A DNA stretch of 64,000 nucleotides from Batkoa obscura (GCA_030770535.1 JASVEC010000002.1:620001-684000); one strand, 5' to 3'; shown: positions 24,425 through 35,214, counted from the stretch's first letter. Numbers and translations: made by a program. The notes: generated by a model from the letters alone, not told the origin.

Positions 24425-25336
24425 GCTGTAAATAAGCTTGCAAATTTTAAGTATTAATTATGTTTTATGTTAGTATTATTGTTGTTACTAAATAAATGTT
24501 ATTTTGAGACTTAAGTTATTACTAATATTTAACAATTGATTGTAACATAATAAGTTATTACTGTTGTAATAAAATAAATCTAAAATTATTTTATAAAATA
24601 ATAGCATTCAATTTATAATGCTATACAACAAATTTAATTTTACAAACAAAAACAATACACTATTGTTTAGTTAACAAAAACTATTTAATTGTTTAAAAGG
24701 TGTTATGATCCTAATATTTTACTAACGTTGTCTTTTTCTAACAATCTGTCTAGATATAGCTCAATAATGCTTTAGTCCTATACACTAATTGATGTATGTG
24801 ATTTTTACTATAGTTGATAAACAAATGCAGAATTAAAACACTTTAGGCTACAGAACCCCATAATTATTACTTGGTCATAAAGAAAAAAAATGTTATTGAT
24901 GCTACAAAGAATCTTGATTTTCCCTTTCTACCTCCTTTTGTTTGTTAAAATCAACCACTCGAAAGCTAGTTTTGACATTTTCGAAAAAAGTTGAAGGGAA
25001 GAATTGATAAGTTAATAACAAAGCTTAAATTATGAAGCTTAAAAATATAGATACGTCCTTTATTATAGATACATTTAGGGATATGCCCTGACTATAAAAA
25101 TAGAAGCCTAAAAATAAAAGCTATCATCTACAATAACAGTTAAAGTTCTAAGTTATAGATTGTATCCCCATATTCCCAAATTTAGTTAAAGTCTAAGCTT
25201 CGAAATCACCAAATGGTTCTGAATTCAATCAAATCAGCGGTAAACTGAAAAAGACTGACGGATCATTTGATAACCACGTTTCAAAAGAGCATTTAAATTA
25301 AGTCATTGACTAAATATTATAAATAAACAAAGAGTA

Positions 25337-25344
25337 TATAAATA
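25337..25344 (+). promoter_or_regulatory. TATA box of the hexosaminidase gene
   Basis: TATAAATA lies 44 nt upstream of the ATG at 25388, in the same arrangement as for the NmrA-type gene. Confidence 0.55.
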
Positions 25345-25387
25345 AAATCAAAATTAATATATCAATTTTAACTTTATTTCATTCAAA

Positions 25388-27007
25388 ATGAATTTACTTT
25401 ATGTATTATTTTTAATCAATAGTATAATAAGTACTCCAAGCTTATTATTTCCAACACCTCAAGAATTTACAGAAGGAAAAAAGAGTGTCTTATTAAGTTC
25501 TGGTTTTAATATCCAAAGTAATAAAAACAGTGGTCGATTAAATCGTGTATTCTTTCGTATAATTCAACAAATTCAACAAGAAAAGTATGTCCCTATAGTA
25601 CCTAAGTTTCGAGGCACTTATTCAGATTATGATAAGGTTTTACGTCAATTGAATGTTAAAGTTGAAAACACTGATGATAAATTTGATGATGAAACGGATG
25701 AATCTTATATTCTTAATATTAAAGAAGATGGTAGTGGTACTTTAGAAGCTAAATCCGTTTATGGTGTTATTCGTGGCTTAGAATCTTTTCAACAAATGGT
25801 TCAATTTAAAAATGGAAAGAAGTTTATATCTAATACTCCTATTTATATTAAAGACTATCCAAAGTTACCACATCGTGGTTTGCTATTGGATACTAGTAGA
25901 AATTATTATCCGTTAGCCACTTTAAAGAAAACCATTGATGGATTAGGTTATAGTAAAATGAATGTATTTCACTGGCATCTTACGGATTCTAATAGTTTTC
26001 CATTTATGTCTAAAAAGCATCCAATATTATGGCAAAAAGGTTCTCTATTACCAGGACAAGTTTATTCAATGGAAGATATTAAAGAATTAGTTGAATATGG
26101 TTTAGATCGTGGTATTAGGATTATACCTGAATTAGAAGCACCTGCTCATTCTTATGCTATGGGAGTAGCTTATCCAGAAATTGGCGTATGTATGGATAAA
26201 GATGCTTGGTGGGATAATGCAATGCAACCACCCAGTGGACAAATTGATCCAACTAATCCTTTATCTAAAAAAATAGTTAATGATTTAATTGATGAATTCT
26301 CAACTGTCTTTAAAGATAAATATATGCATTTATCTGGAGATGAAGTTAATTTAAATTGTTGGAAGAGTTCACCTAAGATTGTGGATTATGTTAGTAAACA
26401 TAATGTTACTTATAATGATTTATTAGAATCTTTTGCTAAAGATATGCATAAAAGGGCTATGGATAATAAGAGAAAAGTCATGGTTTATCAAGAAATGCTA
26501 TTAAATCATAAAGTAGAATTACCCAAAGATAGTTTAATTCATGCCTGGTTAGATGCTTCGGATGCAAAAAAGATTGTTGATTTAGGTTATAAAGTAATTA
26601 GCTCTTCATATAAATACTGGTATTTAGATTGTGGACGTGGTGAATGGATTGGTGTAGGTACAGGGAATTCGTGGTGTGATCCTTATAAATCATGGCAAAT
26701 AATTTATAGTTATGATTTGTTTGATAAAATTGAACCAAATCAATATAAATTAATTCATGGTGGTGAAGTCGCTATGTGGAGTGAACAAACAGATCATTTT
26801 AATTTAGACCCTTTAATTTGGCCACGTACTGCTGTTGCTGGTGAAGTCCTTTGGTATGGTAATAAAGATAAAAGCAATCAAATGATTAGTCCAAAGTTTA
26901 TTTTGGATCGTTTAAATAACTTCCGCTTCCGTTTGACAGATCGTGGCTTTAATGCTCAAGCTCTTCAACCTCTTTGGTGTGTTTTAAATCCAGGACGTTG
27001 TGGTTAA
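25388..27007 (+). CDS. secreted beta-N-acetylhexosaminidase (GH20)
   Basis: Releases terminal GlcNAc from chitin oligomers and glycans, outside the cell or in the vacuole. Single exon, 539 residues, full length for fungal GH20 enzymes. A signal peptide (MNLLYVLFLINSIIS) is followed by LLFPTPQEF, the usual start of the non-catalytic GH20 domain. The (beta/alpha)8 barrel carries RGLLLDTSRNY, FHWHLTDSNSFP and HLSGDEVNLNCW, whose Asp-Glu pair at 318-319 is the substrate-assisted catalytic pair. WSEQTD and WPRTAVAGEVLW lie in the active-site wall. Predicted N-glycosylation sites and C-terminal cysteines (CVLNPGRCG) fit secretion. It probably recycles chitin from the organism's own wall or from fungal or arthropod hosts; the sequence cannot say which. 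Confidence 0.95.
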   Translation: MNLLYVLFLINSIISTPSLLFPTPQEFTEGKKSVLLSSGFNIQSNKNSGRLNRVFFRIIQQIQQEKYVPIVPKFRGTYSDYDKVLRQLNVKVENTDDKFDDETDESYILNIKEDGSGTLEAKSVYGVIRGLESFQQMVQFKNGKKFISNTPIYIKDYPKLPHRGLLLDTSRNYYPLATLKKTIDGLGYSKMNVFHWHLTDSNSFPFMSKKHPILWQKGSLLPGQVYSMEDIKELVEYGLDRGIRIIPELEAPAHSYAMGVAYPEIGVCMDKDAWWDNAMQPPSGQIDPTNPLSKKIVNDLIDEFSTVFKDKYMHLSGDEVNLNCWKSSPKIVDYVSKHNVTYNDLLESFAKDMHKRAMDNKRKVMVYQEMLLNHKVELPKDSLIHAWLDASDAKKIVDLGYKVISSSYKYWYLDCGRGEWIGVGTGNSWCDPYKSWQIIYSYDLFDKIEPNQYKLIHGGEVAMWSEQTDHFNLDPLIWPRTAVAGEVLWYGNKDKSNQMISPKFILDRLNNFRFRLTDRGFNAQALQPLWCVLNPGRCG

Positions 27008-27542
27008 AATAGGAAGAGTTCAGTATGATGCATTTCATAAAAAATTGTTTAGTTTATAGTTATTTTGTTTTATTTTTTGTCCACCTGTATAAATTTTGTA
27101 TACAATAATAGTTAATATAAATGATATGGTTGAATAATGAAACAAACAACAAGTGCTTTGTTTTTATTATTTTGATAACATATCAGACATTAAGTTAAAA
27201 GTATAGTTTATCTTTAAAAAAGCTATAGTAAAAGAATTAAAAGTACATAGAGGTTAAGATAGATCCAATAAAGAGTACAATGAGGATTTGATTTATAAAA
27301 CAGATAGCTAAACATAAAACAAGTGCTTTATTTAGTGTTATATTCAATAAAAATCAAGTTACCCAGCTTATAAAACAAAATGCTAATAAAATCAGGTGAT
27401 AGCTACTAATTTTAAAGATATTAAAGTTTATTTTTTAACTGTAATCAGCAAACTATCAATTTATGAAATTAAAAAAGTATACCTTTATTGGTCAGACAAT
27501 AGTTTAAATGAATTACTAAAAATATTAGTTTACTAAAGCATA
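27008..27542. other. AT-rich spacer
   Basis: 3' flank of the hexosaminidase gene; no gene or repeat is seen. Confidence 0.5.
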
Positions 27543-27614
27543 AGGACCCACCGAGAATCGAACTCGGATTACAAGGATCAAAACCTTGGGTGCTAACCAT
27601 TACACCATGGATCC
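27543..27614 (-). tRNA. tRNA-Gln (TTG)
   Basis: Reverse complement of the 18200-18271 gene with no difference over 72 nt: the same acceptor arm, anticodon loop TTTTGAT and T-loop. The flanking sequences are unrelated apart from an AATAT just upstream, so it is not part of a larger recent duplication. Confidence 0.95.
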
Positions 27615-27929
27615 ATATTATGGAAATCCGTATATTATTATGTATTTATATGCCCACACTTTATTAATAAAATGTACAAGAGTTGTATTAAAACAGTCTT
27701 ATCATATTTTACGATGTTTTTTTAATAACTCTTTGGTTTATGATATGAAAAAAAATACAATAAATTTAATAATAAAGCGTAAAAATCTAAAATATTCAAC
27801 ATCAATAAAGTCATTAACTCTATTTCGAAATATAAAGCGCGTTATAAATATATTAATATGTAAAAATCACTTAAAAGTATTACATCATAGTTTGTTGTTA
27901 AACACCAATATAGCCCCTATTGAGGATAT

Positions 27930-28028
27930 GGGGATGTATTTTTGTGTTTAAGAATTTTACTAACAATTTTTCCACGCAAATAGTGCTTAAAAATGGAAAA
28001 AGTGATGAAGCCAAAAAAAAAATACTCC
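27930..28028 (-). mobile_element. MITE copy, GGGGATGT family
   Basis: Full-length reverse copy. The left end GGGGATGTATTTTTG is well preserved, the right end reads ACTCC, and ATA flanks it. Confidence 0.85.
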
Positions 28029-28125
28029 ATAAGTATTAAATATAGATAACTTATTGATTAGGTCAAAATTTGTTTCAGGTCTTATCTTGACTTTCATATT
28101 TAATTTTTTGATCTTTATATTATAT

Positions 28126-28222
28126 GAGGATGCATTTTTGTGTTTAAGAATTTTACTAACAAATTTTCCGCTTAATAGTGCTTAAAAGATGGAAAAAGTA
28201 GTGAAGTCAAAAAAACATTCCC
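28126..28222 (-). mobile_element. MITE copy, GGGGATGT family
   Basis: Full-length reverse copy (GAGGATGC ... ACATTCCC) flanked by ATAT on both sides. Confidence 0.85.
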
Positions 28223-28545
28223 ATATTTTGAATCCTGGACATTGTAGATGAGTGATGTCAATGATTGCTACGCTAGCATTTCAGATAAAAAATTGTATAT
28301 TTATGAATTAAGTAATTTTTTATTTAGTATGTATTATACGAAATATAGGTGATTTAAATTGGAACAAAATTTGATATATGTGATATATTTAGCTAATTTT
28401 TGGAAGAACTAATTAATTATAATTATAAGTCTTTTTCAATTGTAAAAAGTTTGTTCATCATGATGTTTCAAGAATAGAAATTCAAAATCTGCTAAAAAGT
28501 AGCTATAATTTTCATCAAGATAACAAAAATATTTTTATATCTTTC

Positions 28546-29060
28546 TCAAATTGCTAAAAGATCCTTATCATTAATAACATCTTCAGTTTCTTCCAAGCTA
28601 ATTCCTCCAATATTAAAAGGCTCCTTATCAACTATCATTATGCCCTTTAAAGCATAATCTAAGTATGCATTTTGTCCAATAATAACAACACACATATTCT
28701 TTACTTCTGATGCAAATAGTGTTTCAACAAATATAGTGGCACTTTCAATCCTTGTAGCTGTTAGCCCTATTCGCCATTACTAATAATTTTATCTATATGG
28801 GGGTGTATTTTTTTGTTTAAGAATTTTACTACAATCTTTCCGCTCAAATAGCGCTTAAAAAATGGAAAAATAATGAAACAAAAAAAAATAGCCCCATATA
28901 ATTAAGAACATTAATACCGCACAGTTTTAGTGTTAAATGCTTGATTGAAAAACTACTATTTTTGTAAATATTTGATCTAAGCGATTAAGTGTCTTTATTA
29001 ATTTACATAATTGTAAGAACAAAAAAGCTCAAAGGTCATTTAATATAGAAAATTATTGCT
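28546..29060 (-). pseudogene. NmrA-like reductase pseudogene, interrupted by a MITE
   Basis: On the minus strand, residues such as VKNMCVVIIGQNAYLD and GISLEETEDVINDKDLL align with VKNKFVNIVGENTCLN and ITLEEAEDVINAKDTEL of the intact gene at 16292-17249. The similarity continues across the MITE at 28799-28895: the GGTATTAATGTTCTTAAT stretch beyond it matches GGTATTGATGTTCCAAAC of the intact gene, and the weaker match can be followed to about 29060. The copy has a frame change near KIISNGE, a premature stop after DLLAI and no recognisable first exon, so it is a dead paralogue. The right boundary is approximate. Confidence 0.7.
28799..28895 (-). mobile_element. MITE copy inserted in the NmrA pseudogene
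   Basis: 97-bp reverse copy (GGGGGTGT ... AGCCCC) flanked by perfect ATAT duplications. Pseudogene sequence continues on both sides, which gives an independent definition of the element's ends. Confidence 0.88.
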
Positions 29061-30869
29061 ATAGTTAATATAAATCAAGCTAAAGCTTTCAAGTTGATTT
29101 TTAATATTTTATTTCAGTGAATGAACTATTTACTTAATATAGAAAATTTCAATTAGTATCCTAAATCGATGATTAGATTTAGACCTATTCTTTCATCTTG
29201 GTAGAGAACTGAGAATATATAAGCATCGATGAATATGATGTATACTTTATGAAAATAAAAAATTATATTGATGTTTGTTAATTTTCATGAACTTATTATG
29301 ATAATCATGTTCTGTTTTGGTTATTTTTCAATTTAATACAATTATTTGGGTTTTTTTACTAGTCATTTTTATTAAAAGTTTTAATTTGTATAAATTTATT
29401 TACTTTTTAACTCTATAATAAAACAACATTTAATATTAGTTGCAATTACAATGTTTAGGAGGTTAAAACAATCATTATTAAAGTTTATAAACTAAACGTC
29501 ATTTACTTTGTTATCAATTTCAATATAATTATCGTTAATTATAACCAATATTTTAATTATAATTATTATCGTTTCTAAACTAAAATCAGTAACGTTTTTC
29601 AATAACGCCAAATTAACAAATTTTCTAATCTTAACATAATATGGGGGTGTTTTTTTGGCTTCATTACTTTTTCCATTTTTTAAGTGGCATTATTTGAGTG
29701 GAAAAATTATCAGAAAAATTCTTAAACACAAAAATACATCCGCATATCCTCCTTCTCACTCTTGCTTCCCCTCATCCTTCACTCGTTTATTTATTATTCA
29801 GTTTCTTTATAATTTTATTTAGCCCCAATAATAAACCACTTGGGAGTTTACTTTCAAAATTTTAAAAAAATCTGTTTTGCTAAAAAGATTAAATAAAAGT
29901 AACAAGATATAAATGTTTTTAAATATGTGAATTATTATCAACTCCTCCCAGCTTCCGTTTTTTTACTGTATTATGACACCATAAAAATACCTATAATTTC
30001 TTCAAAGGCACGTTATAAAATATATAAATTAAGAAAAATCCAGCAACTTCTGTTAGTAATATAAAATCTTTATCATAATATGAAAAAAGGGATACAATGT
30101 TTTATATAAATATTAAATTTTCATACAAATGTTCAAAGATTATAAACTTCATATCGTGTAAAAAATAAAACATATAATGATAAATGTAAGATACTAAAAA
30201 TAATTCTATGTTGTTTTGGGCAGTTTTAATAAAGCTATATCATTTATAAAAAACGTATTAAATTAAAAATCATATTAATACATTGAGAAAACAGTAAGAA
30301 TAAATTAATAAAGGAATGATACAATATCCATCTTAATTTTCGACGATTATTTCTAATTTGAGTTTTAACTATTCTTTAAATTCTTCGAACCATTGAGTTT
30401 TATTGACTATTTTTTTACCTTTAAGCTTAGGAACTAATATTTTTTTGTTCAGGTGGGAGATCATGAGTCTAAAAAACAAACAAGATATTTTTAGTTATCA
30501 AGCTTTTATAGAATATAACGATCTGATGAGTAGAGATAGATTATATAATTTAATGGTTGAGTATAGTATCAATACTCTCTATAGAAGGTTCAAGAAGATG
30601 AAAAAAAGCGCTTTCACAGTTAAAGAATAATATATCTTCTTGCCTATTATTCCTATGTTTTCGAAATTTGAATATTCGATTTCTAATTATTCTCAAAAAC
30701 TACATCATTTGATTACGCCAATATAATCTATCGAAGACTTGAAAGTCATTTGTTGTCAAATACGAGATTTTTGAGCTAAAAGTAGTAAATTATTTAAGTC
30801 ATTTGATTTCTTATTTAAATCATACCTAATATTACACAGTTGAAAAAATCTTGCCTAATAAAAGATGGA
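29061..30869. other. AT-rich spacer with one MITE
   Basis: Holds the MITE at 29643-29743 and the upstream region of the amidohydrolase gene. A short frame at 30463-30630 has no supporting feature and is not called. Confidence 0.5.
29643..29743 (+). mobile_element. MITE copy, GGGGATGT family
   Basis: Full-length forward copy (GGGGGTGT ... ACATCCGC) with ATAT on both sides. The core carries a small insertion (AAGTGGCATTA). Confidence 0.85.
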
Positions 30870-30877
30870 TATATAAG
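30870..30877 (+). promoter_or_regulatory. possible TATA box of the amidohydrolase gene
   Basis: TATATAAG lies about 100 nt upstream of the ATG at 30978. The distance leaves room for a 5' untranslated region of about 70 nt. Confidence 0.4.
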
Positions 30878-30977
30878 TGTCTGAAATAGCAATCTAATGG
30901 AAAACAAACCTTTAGTTTGAATCTATCTAATTTTTTTTATCCTTTGTATATCTCATTAATATATAGCTTTTTTTAAT

Positions 30978-33900
30978 ATGGTGAAATTTAATCCCTCTGT
31001 AATATATTTGTTAGGTGGAAGTATTGGATTAGTACTTTCACACGGTACTGGTCAATTTGGTGATCATTACTCTCCAGAGACTGTCAGTAATGCTGGTCCT
31101 CAAGCTGATGACGGTAAAGCTGGTAAAGACAATGATGAACTCCCACTTCGTCCACTTGGTGAATGGGACATTAAAAAATCCTTGAATAAAAAACTTGGCT
31201 ATAAAGTTAAAGAAGCTACCTGGGTTAATGTTGATGTCAGTCCAGATGGTGGTGAGCTTCTTTTTGATGTTCTTGGTGATATCTACACCCTCCCAGTAAC
31301 TGGTGGGAAAGCTAAACCTCTCCTTACTGGTCCTTCTTTTGAAGTTCAAGCTAAATACTCTAAAGATGGTAAACGTATTTTATTCACTTCAGATCGCTCT
31401 GGAATTGATAATCTTTGGACTGTTGATAGAGATGGTAAGAGTAACCCAACTCAAATCAGTAATGAAAATTACCGTTTTGTTACTAATGGTCATTGGTCTC
31501 CAAAGGGTGATAAAGTTGTTGGTGTCAAATGGTATACTTCTTCACGTTCCATTCCAGCTGGTACTATCCATGAATATGATCTTGCAACAAAGAAAGCTAC
31601 CAAATTAATCGGTGCTGTTAATGAACAAGTAGGTGTTGAAGAGCCAATTTATGACCCTAATCACCCTGACCTTATTTATTACTCTGGTAATAGCGTTGAT
31701 AAGGGCAGATGGCAATATAGTAAAGACCCACATAAGGGTATCTTTAACATTTACTCCTTTAATACTACTTCCCAAGAAAAGGAAACCATTACTGGCGGAA
31801 CTGGTGGTGCTGCTCGTCCTACTCCATCCAACAGTGGCAAATATTTGGCCTTTGTACGTAAAATTGAATTTAATTGGGGATTAGTTGTACGCGAACTCGA
31901 AACTGGTAATGAGAAAATTCTCTGGGAAGGTTTATCCCGTGATAACCAAGAATCTAGCGCTTCCAACGGTGTCTATCCTCGTTTTTCATGGACCAAAGAT
32001 GATCAATCTATCATTATTTGGGCTAAAGGAAAGCTTTGGAATGTCCCAGTTGACTCTAGACCAATTAAGGAAATTCCTTTTGAAGTTGATGTTAACTTAG
32101 ACATTGCTGAAACTGTTCGTCCAAAGATTGATTTAGTTGACTTTAATTGTAATGGTGAATTCAAAAACGCTGCTGTCAAATATTATGATGTTTCTCATGA
32201 CGGAAAAAAAGTAGTCTTTGTAGTTGTTGGAAAAACTTATGTCAAAGATTTAGAAAGTGGAAAGATTGAGGAAATTAAACTTCCAAGTTCAGAACAAAAT
32301 CGCTATAGCCCTAACTTCCATCCTACTGACTCTAACATCGTTATCCAAGGAAGATGGAGTGACAAAAACATGACCACTGTTGAAATCCTTGATCTCAAAC
32401 AAAACAAGGTTGTTTCTGAAGTAAAATTACCACCTGGTAGATATGACTTTTTTTCTTTATCTCATGACAGTAAATCTATTGCTGTAACCAAATCATCCGG
32501 TGATGACATTTCAGGGAACTCTTTATATACTACTAAACCAGGTGTATACATTGGTCAAATTGATTCAAGCTACCAACTTGTTAAAGACTCTTTCAAATTA
32601 AACATTCCATTCGAATCTGCTCAAGCTAAGTTCTCTGCTGATGGCAAAAAATTAAAGATTTCTGGTGTTACAAACAGCCCATATATCTTTGATATCAATA
32701 CTCAAGAATCAGTCAGCTATGGTTCAGTTAAAGACTCTTACCAAGGATCAGATGTATCTTTCGACGCTTCCAAATTTATTTTCAACCAATATCATCATGT
32801 TTTCCTTTCTTCAGCTTCAGCTGATCCAAAATTCGTTTATTGGTCTAAACCTGGTTCTCAACCAAAAGATGTTGTTAGACTTACCTCTGATGGTGGTGAA
32901 TACCCTATCATTAGTAATGGAAGGGTCTATTATCTTTTAGGTTCTTCTTTATATGAAGCTGATATCGCCGCCGTTCAAGCTAAATGTGGTGCCGTTGCTG
33001 CTCAAGATACCAATAAATTTGGTGCTGATTGTGCTAAAGACTTATTAAAGAAGCACGATCTTTCAGTTGTCCTTAAAACCAACAAACCAAGTGATGACGA
33101 TGTATTTGTTCTTGATAATGCTGTTATTGTTACTATGCAAACTGGAGATGAAAAGAAAGATATCATTAAAGACGGTCGTCTTGTAGTTAAAGGCAATAAA
33201 ATTCTTTCCGTTGGTAGAACCTGGGATACTAAAATTCCACAAAATGCTAAAGTTTATAACCTCAATGGTGGTGTTGTAGTTCCAGGTTTCATCGATGCTC
33301 ATGCCCATTGGAATACTCCTCAATTCCCAGTTCAAGGCCATTGGGAACAGCAACTTCAACTTGCTTACGGTGTTACTACTCAACACAACCCATCTTATGA
33401 TAATGTTGATAATTATGTTGAACAAGATTATGAGCGCTCCGGTAGATTGGTTGCTCCAAGATTATTTGGTACTGGTTCTATTCTTTATGGTGCTGCTGGT
33501 CCTTATAGAGTTGAAATTAACTCTATTGAAGACGCTTTATCTGCTCTTCGTCGCCATAAATCATATGGTGCTTGGTCAGTAAAATCTTACAATCAACCTG
33601 CCCGTTCAGCCCGTCAAATGGTTCTTGAAGCTGCTAGAAAACTTGGTGTTACTGTTGTACCTGAAGGCGGTATGAATGGTTATTGGAATATTAATCAAAT
33701 TATTGATGGCCATACCACTATTGAGCATTCTCTTCCAAGTGGTACTATTTATCAAGATATCATCCAATTATTTGCTAAAGCTGGTACTGCTTGGACCCCA
33801 ACTCTTATTGTATCTTATGGTGGTATTATGGGTGAAAACTGGGCTTACCAAAATACCAATGTATGGGAAGAAAGTAACCTTAGAGAATTCCATCCACTTC

Positions 33901-34355
33901 GTCCACTTGAAGCTGATACATTCCGTAGACCAGCTGCTGATGATAGGGATTATGTTCATTTTGAAATTGCTCGTTCTACTCGTGATGTCATCCGCCAAGG
34001 CGGTCTTGTCAATGCAGGTGCTCATGGACAAAGAAAGGGCGTTGGTTATCATTGGGAGTTAAAATTCTTTTCTCAAGGTAACCTTACCAATTATGAAGTA
34101 CTTAAAGTTGCCACTCGTAACCCTGCTCAATCCCTTGGTCTCCATGGTGTTGGTCAACTTAAGCCTGGTTTCTTAGCTGATTTGGTTATTTATAAGAGTG
34201 AAAATTCACCACTCAAATCTATTGATAACTCTAGAAAGATTGAGAAGGTTGTACTTAATGGTTTCGTCTATGATTCTAATCTAGCTAAGGAGTTTCCAAC
34301 CAAGGCCCCTGCTCCTTCCATCCCTATCTTTAACCACGAATTAGTACATGCCTAA
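30978..34355 (+). CDS. secreted TolB-like propeller/amidohydrolase
   Basis: Single exon, 1125 residues. An N-terminal hydrophobic segment (about 8-22) ending in SHG looks like a signal peptide. Residues of about 60-680 form a TolB/PD40-type beta-propeller with repeats such as VDVSPDGGELLFDV, KYSKDGKRILFTSDRSG and GHWSPKGDKVVG. The C-terminal third is a metal-dependent amidohydrolase: GGVVVPGFIDAHAHW (His about 774 and 776), a Lys in SVKSYNQPARSARQM, GHTTIEHSLP, and VNAGAHGQRKG, then GFLADLVIYKSENSP. This architecture is well known from bacterial proteins of similar length. The lack of introns and visibly richer C/G third positions than its neighbours suggest high expression or transfer. The substrate is unknown; a cyclic amide or peptide is only a guess. 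Confidence 0.9.
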   Translation: MVKFNPSVIYLLGGSIGLVLSHGTGQFGDHYSPETVSNAGPQADDGKAGKDNDELPLRPLGEWDIKKSLNKKLGYKVKEATWVNVDVSPDGGELLFDVLGDIYTLPVTGGKAKPLLTGPSFEVQAKYSKDGKRILFTSDRSGIDNLWTVDRDGKSNPTQISNENYRFVTNGHWSPKGDKVVGVKWYTSSRSIPAGTIHEYDLATKKATKLIGAVNEQVGVEEPIYDPNHPDLIYYSGNSVDKGRWQYSKDPHKGIFNIYSFNTTSQEKETITGGTGGAARPTPSNSGKYLAFVRKIEFNWGLVVRELETGNEKILWEGLSRDNQESSASNGVYPRFSWTKDDQSIIIWAKGKLWNVPVDSRPIKEIPFEVDVNLDIAETVRPKIDLVDFNCNGEFKNAAVKYYDVSHDGKKVVFVVVGKTYVKDLESGKIEEIKLPSSEQNRYSPNFHPTDSNIVIQGRWSDKNMTTVEILDLKQNKVVSEVKLPPGRYDFFSLSHDSKSIAVTKSSGDDISGNSLYTTKPGVYIGQIDSSYQLVKDSFKLNIPFESAQAKFSADGKKLKISGVTNSPYIFDINTQESVSYGSVKDSYQGSDVSFDASKFIFNQYHHVFLSSASADPKFVYWSKPGSQPKDVVRLTSDGGEYPIISNGRVYYLLGSSLYEADIAAVQAKCGAVAAQDTNKFGADCAKDLLKKHDLSVVLKTNKPSDDDVFVLDNAVIVTMQTGDEKKDIIKDGRLVVKGNKILSVGRTWDTKIPQNAKVYNLNGGVVVPGFIDAHAHWNTPQFPVQGHWEQQLQLAYGVTTQHNPSYDNVDNYVEQDYERSGRLVAPRLFGTGSILYGAAGPYRVEINSIEDALSALRRHKSYGAWSVKSYNQPARSARQMVLEAARKLGVTVVPEGGMNGYWNINQIIDGHTTIEHSLPSGTIYQDIIQLFAKAGTAWTPTLIVSYGGIMGENWAYQNTNVWEESNLREFHPLRPLEADTFRRPAADDRDYVHFEIARSTRDVIRQGGLVNAGAHGQRKGVGYHWELKFFSQGNLTNYEVLKVATRNPAQSLGLHGVGQLKPGFLADLVIYKSENSPLKSIDNSRKIEKVVLNGFVYDSNLAKEFPTKAPAPSIPIFNHELVHA

Positions 34356-35195
34356 TCTTTTAATTTAAAAGTATAATAAATAATTCATTATGTTCAATTC
34401 GTAGATTTTTAATGATGTTTTTTAAATATACAATTTGCAAAAGATAAATTTCAAACAGATTTTATAAATTCTCAATGCTTGATATTTTATAATACATAAT
34501 CATTAAAAGCAGTGCTAATTTAGTTTGGTCCATAAAACTAAACTTCTGTTTAATAATCAGCAAATTTGTTAAACATGAGACACCATTTATTGTAGTAGTT
34601 GAAAAATAAAAAATAGAATACATAAAATATAAAACATAAAATATTAATCTTTAATCAAATATTTCATTATTAGTTTAAGTACATGAGTTAATTTTAATAT
34701 CAAAGGAAACTTAATGCAATTAATATAGAGCTTAAGAATTTCATCCATCGAAATTACACCCTGTACAGTTGTTAAAAATAATGTGGGAATCACTTTTGTT
34801 TTGTTATTTCACTGCTAATGGTTTAAAGTAAGTGCGTTTAAACTTTTTATCATTTTTATCAAACTTTTGATAATACTATAAAAATAGTATGATTTAAGCC
34901 TTAAAAGAATTCAAACTAAAAAATTTGGTCACGTTTAGTCTGGATCATTCAAATTTTTTTAAATTTTAGGCTTCAAAACATGACCAAACTAATTAAAAAA
35001 GTAGTGTTTTATTTGGGGATGTTTTTTTTGATTTCATTATTTTTACATCTTTTAAGCGTTATTTAAGTGGAAAAATTGCTAGTAAAATTCTTAAATACAA
35101 AAATACATCCCCATTTGTTAATTTAATAGATATTTTTGTTTTTAAACAATCATAAATTTAAGATGATGATTTTCGAAAAAAACAACACTCTTACA
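34356..35195. other. AT-rich spacer with one MITE
   Basis: 3' flank of the amidohydrolase gene and the MITE at 35015-35112; nothing else is recognised. Confidence 0.5.
35015..35112 (+). mobile_element. MITE copy, GGGGATGT family
   Basis: Full-length forward copy with intact ends (GGGGATGTTTTTTTTG ... ACATCCCC) and ATTT on both sides. Confidence 0.9.
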
Positions 35196-35214
35196 CTATT
35201 ATCCTGGATAATAG
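35196..35214. promoter_or_regulatory. perfect 9+1+9 palindrome
   Basis: CTATTATCCTGGATAATAG is a perfect dyad around one T, about 385 nt upstream of the carnitine acetyltransferase start. It includes two opposed GATA-like cores, so it could bind a dimeric factor. The function is inferred only from symmetry and place. Confidence 0.4.

Larger units (their letters stand above)
23625..25336. other. AT-rich spacer with MITE fragment and minisatellite
   Basis: Apart from the MITE fragment (24223-24298) and the 11-bp minisatellite (24347-24424) nothing coding is visible. The 3' end is the promoter region of the hexosaminidase gene. Confidence 0.5.
27615..28545. other. AT-rich spacer with two MITEs
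   Basis: Holds MITE copies at 27930-28028 and 28126-28222. A 121-codon frame at 27586-27951 runs through the tRNA and into a MITE and is not a gene. Confidence 0.5.

Noticed and set aside
24252-24443. 63-residue hydrophobic frame of repeated FILYLFYIY units
   Set aside because: It is a translation of the 11-bp minisatellite.
27586-27951. 121-codon frame beginning MGANHYTMDPYY
   Set aside because: Starts inside tRNA-Gln, runs into a MITE, and has no family resemblance or splice support.
30403-30630. 75-codon frame upstream of the amidohydrolase gene
   Set aside because: The listed start is TTG, the first ATG leaves 55 codons, and nothing supports expression; composition fits chance in AT-rich DNA.
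31038-34062. many 64-128 codon frames overlapping the amidohydrolase
   Set aside because: All are alternative-frame or antisense shadows of a single 1125-codon gene.
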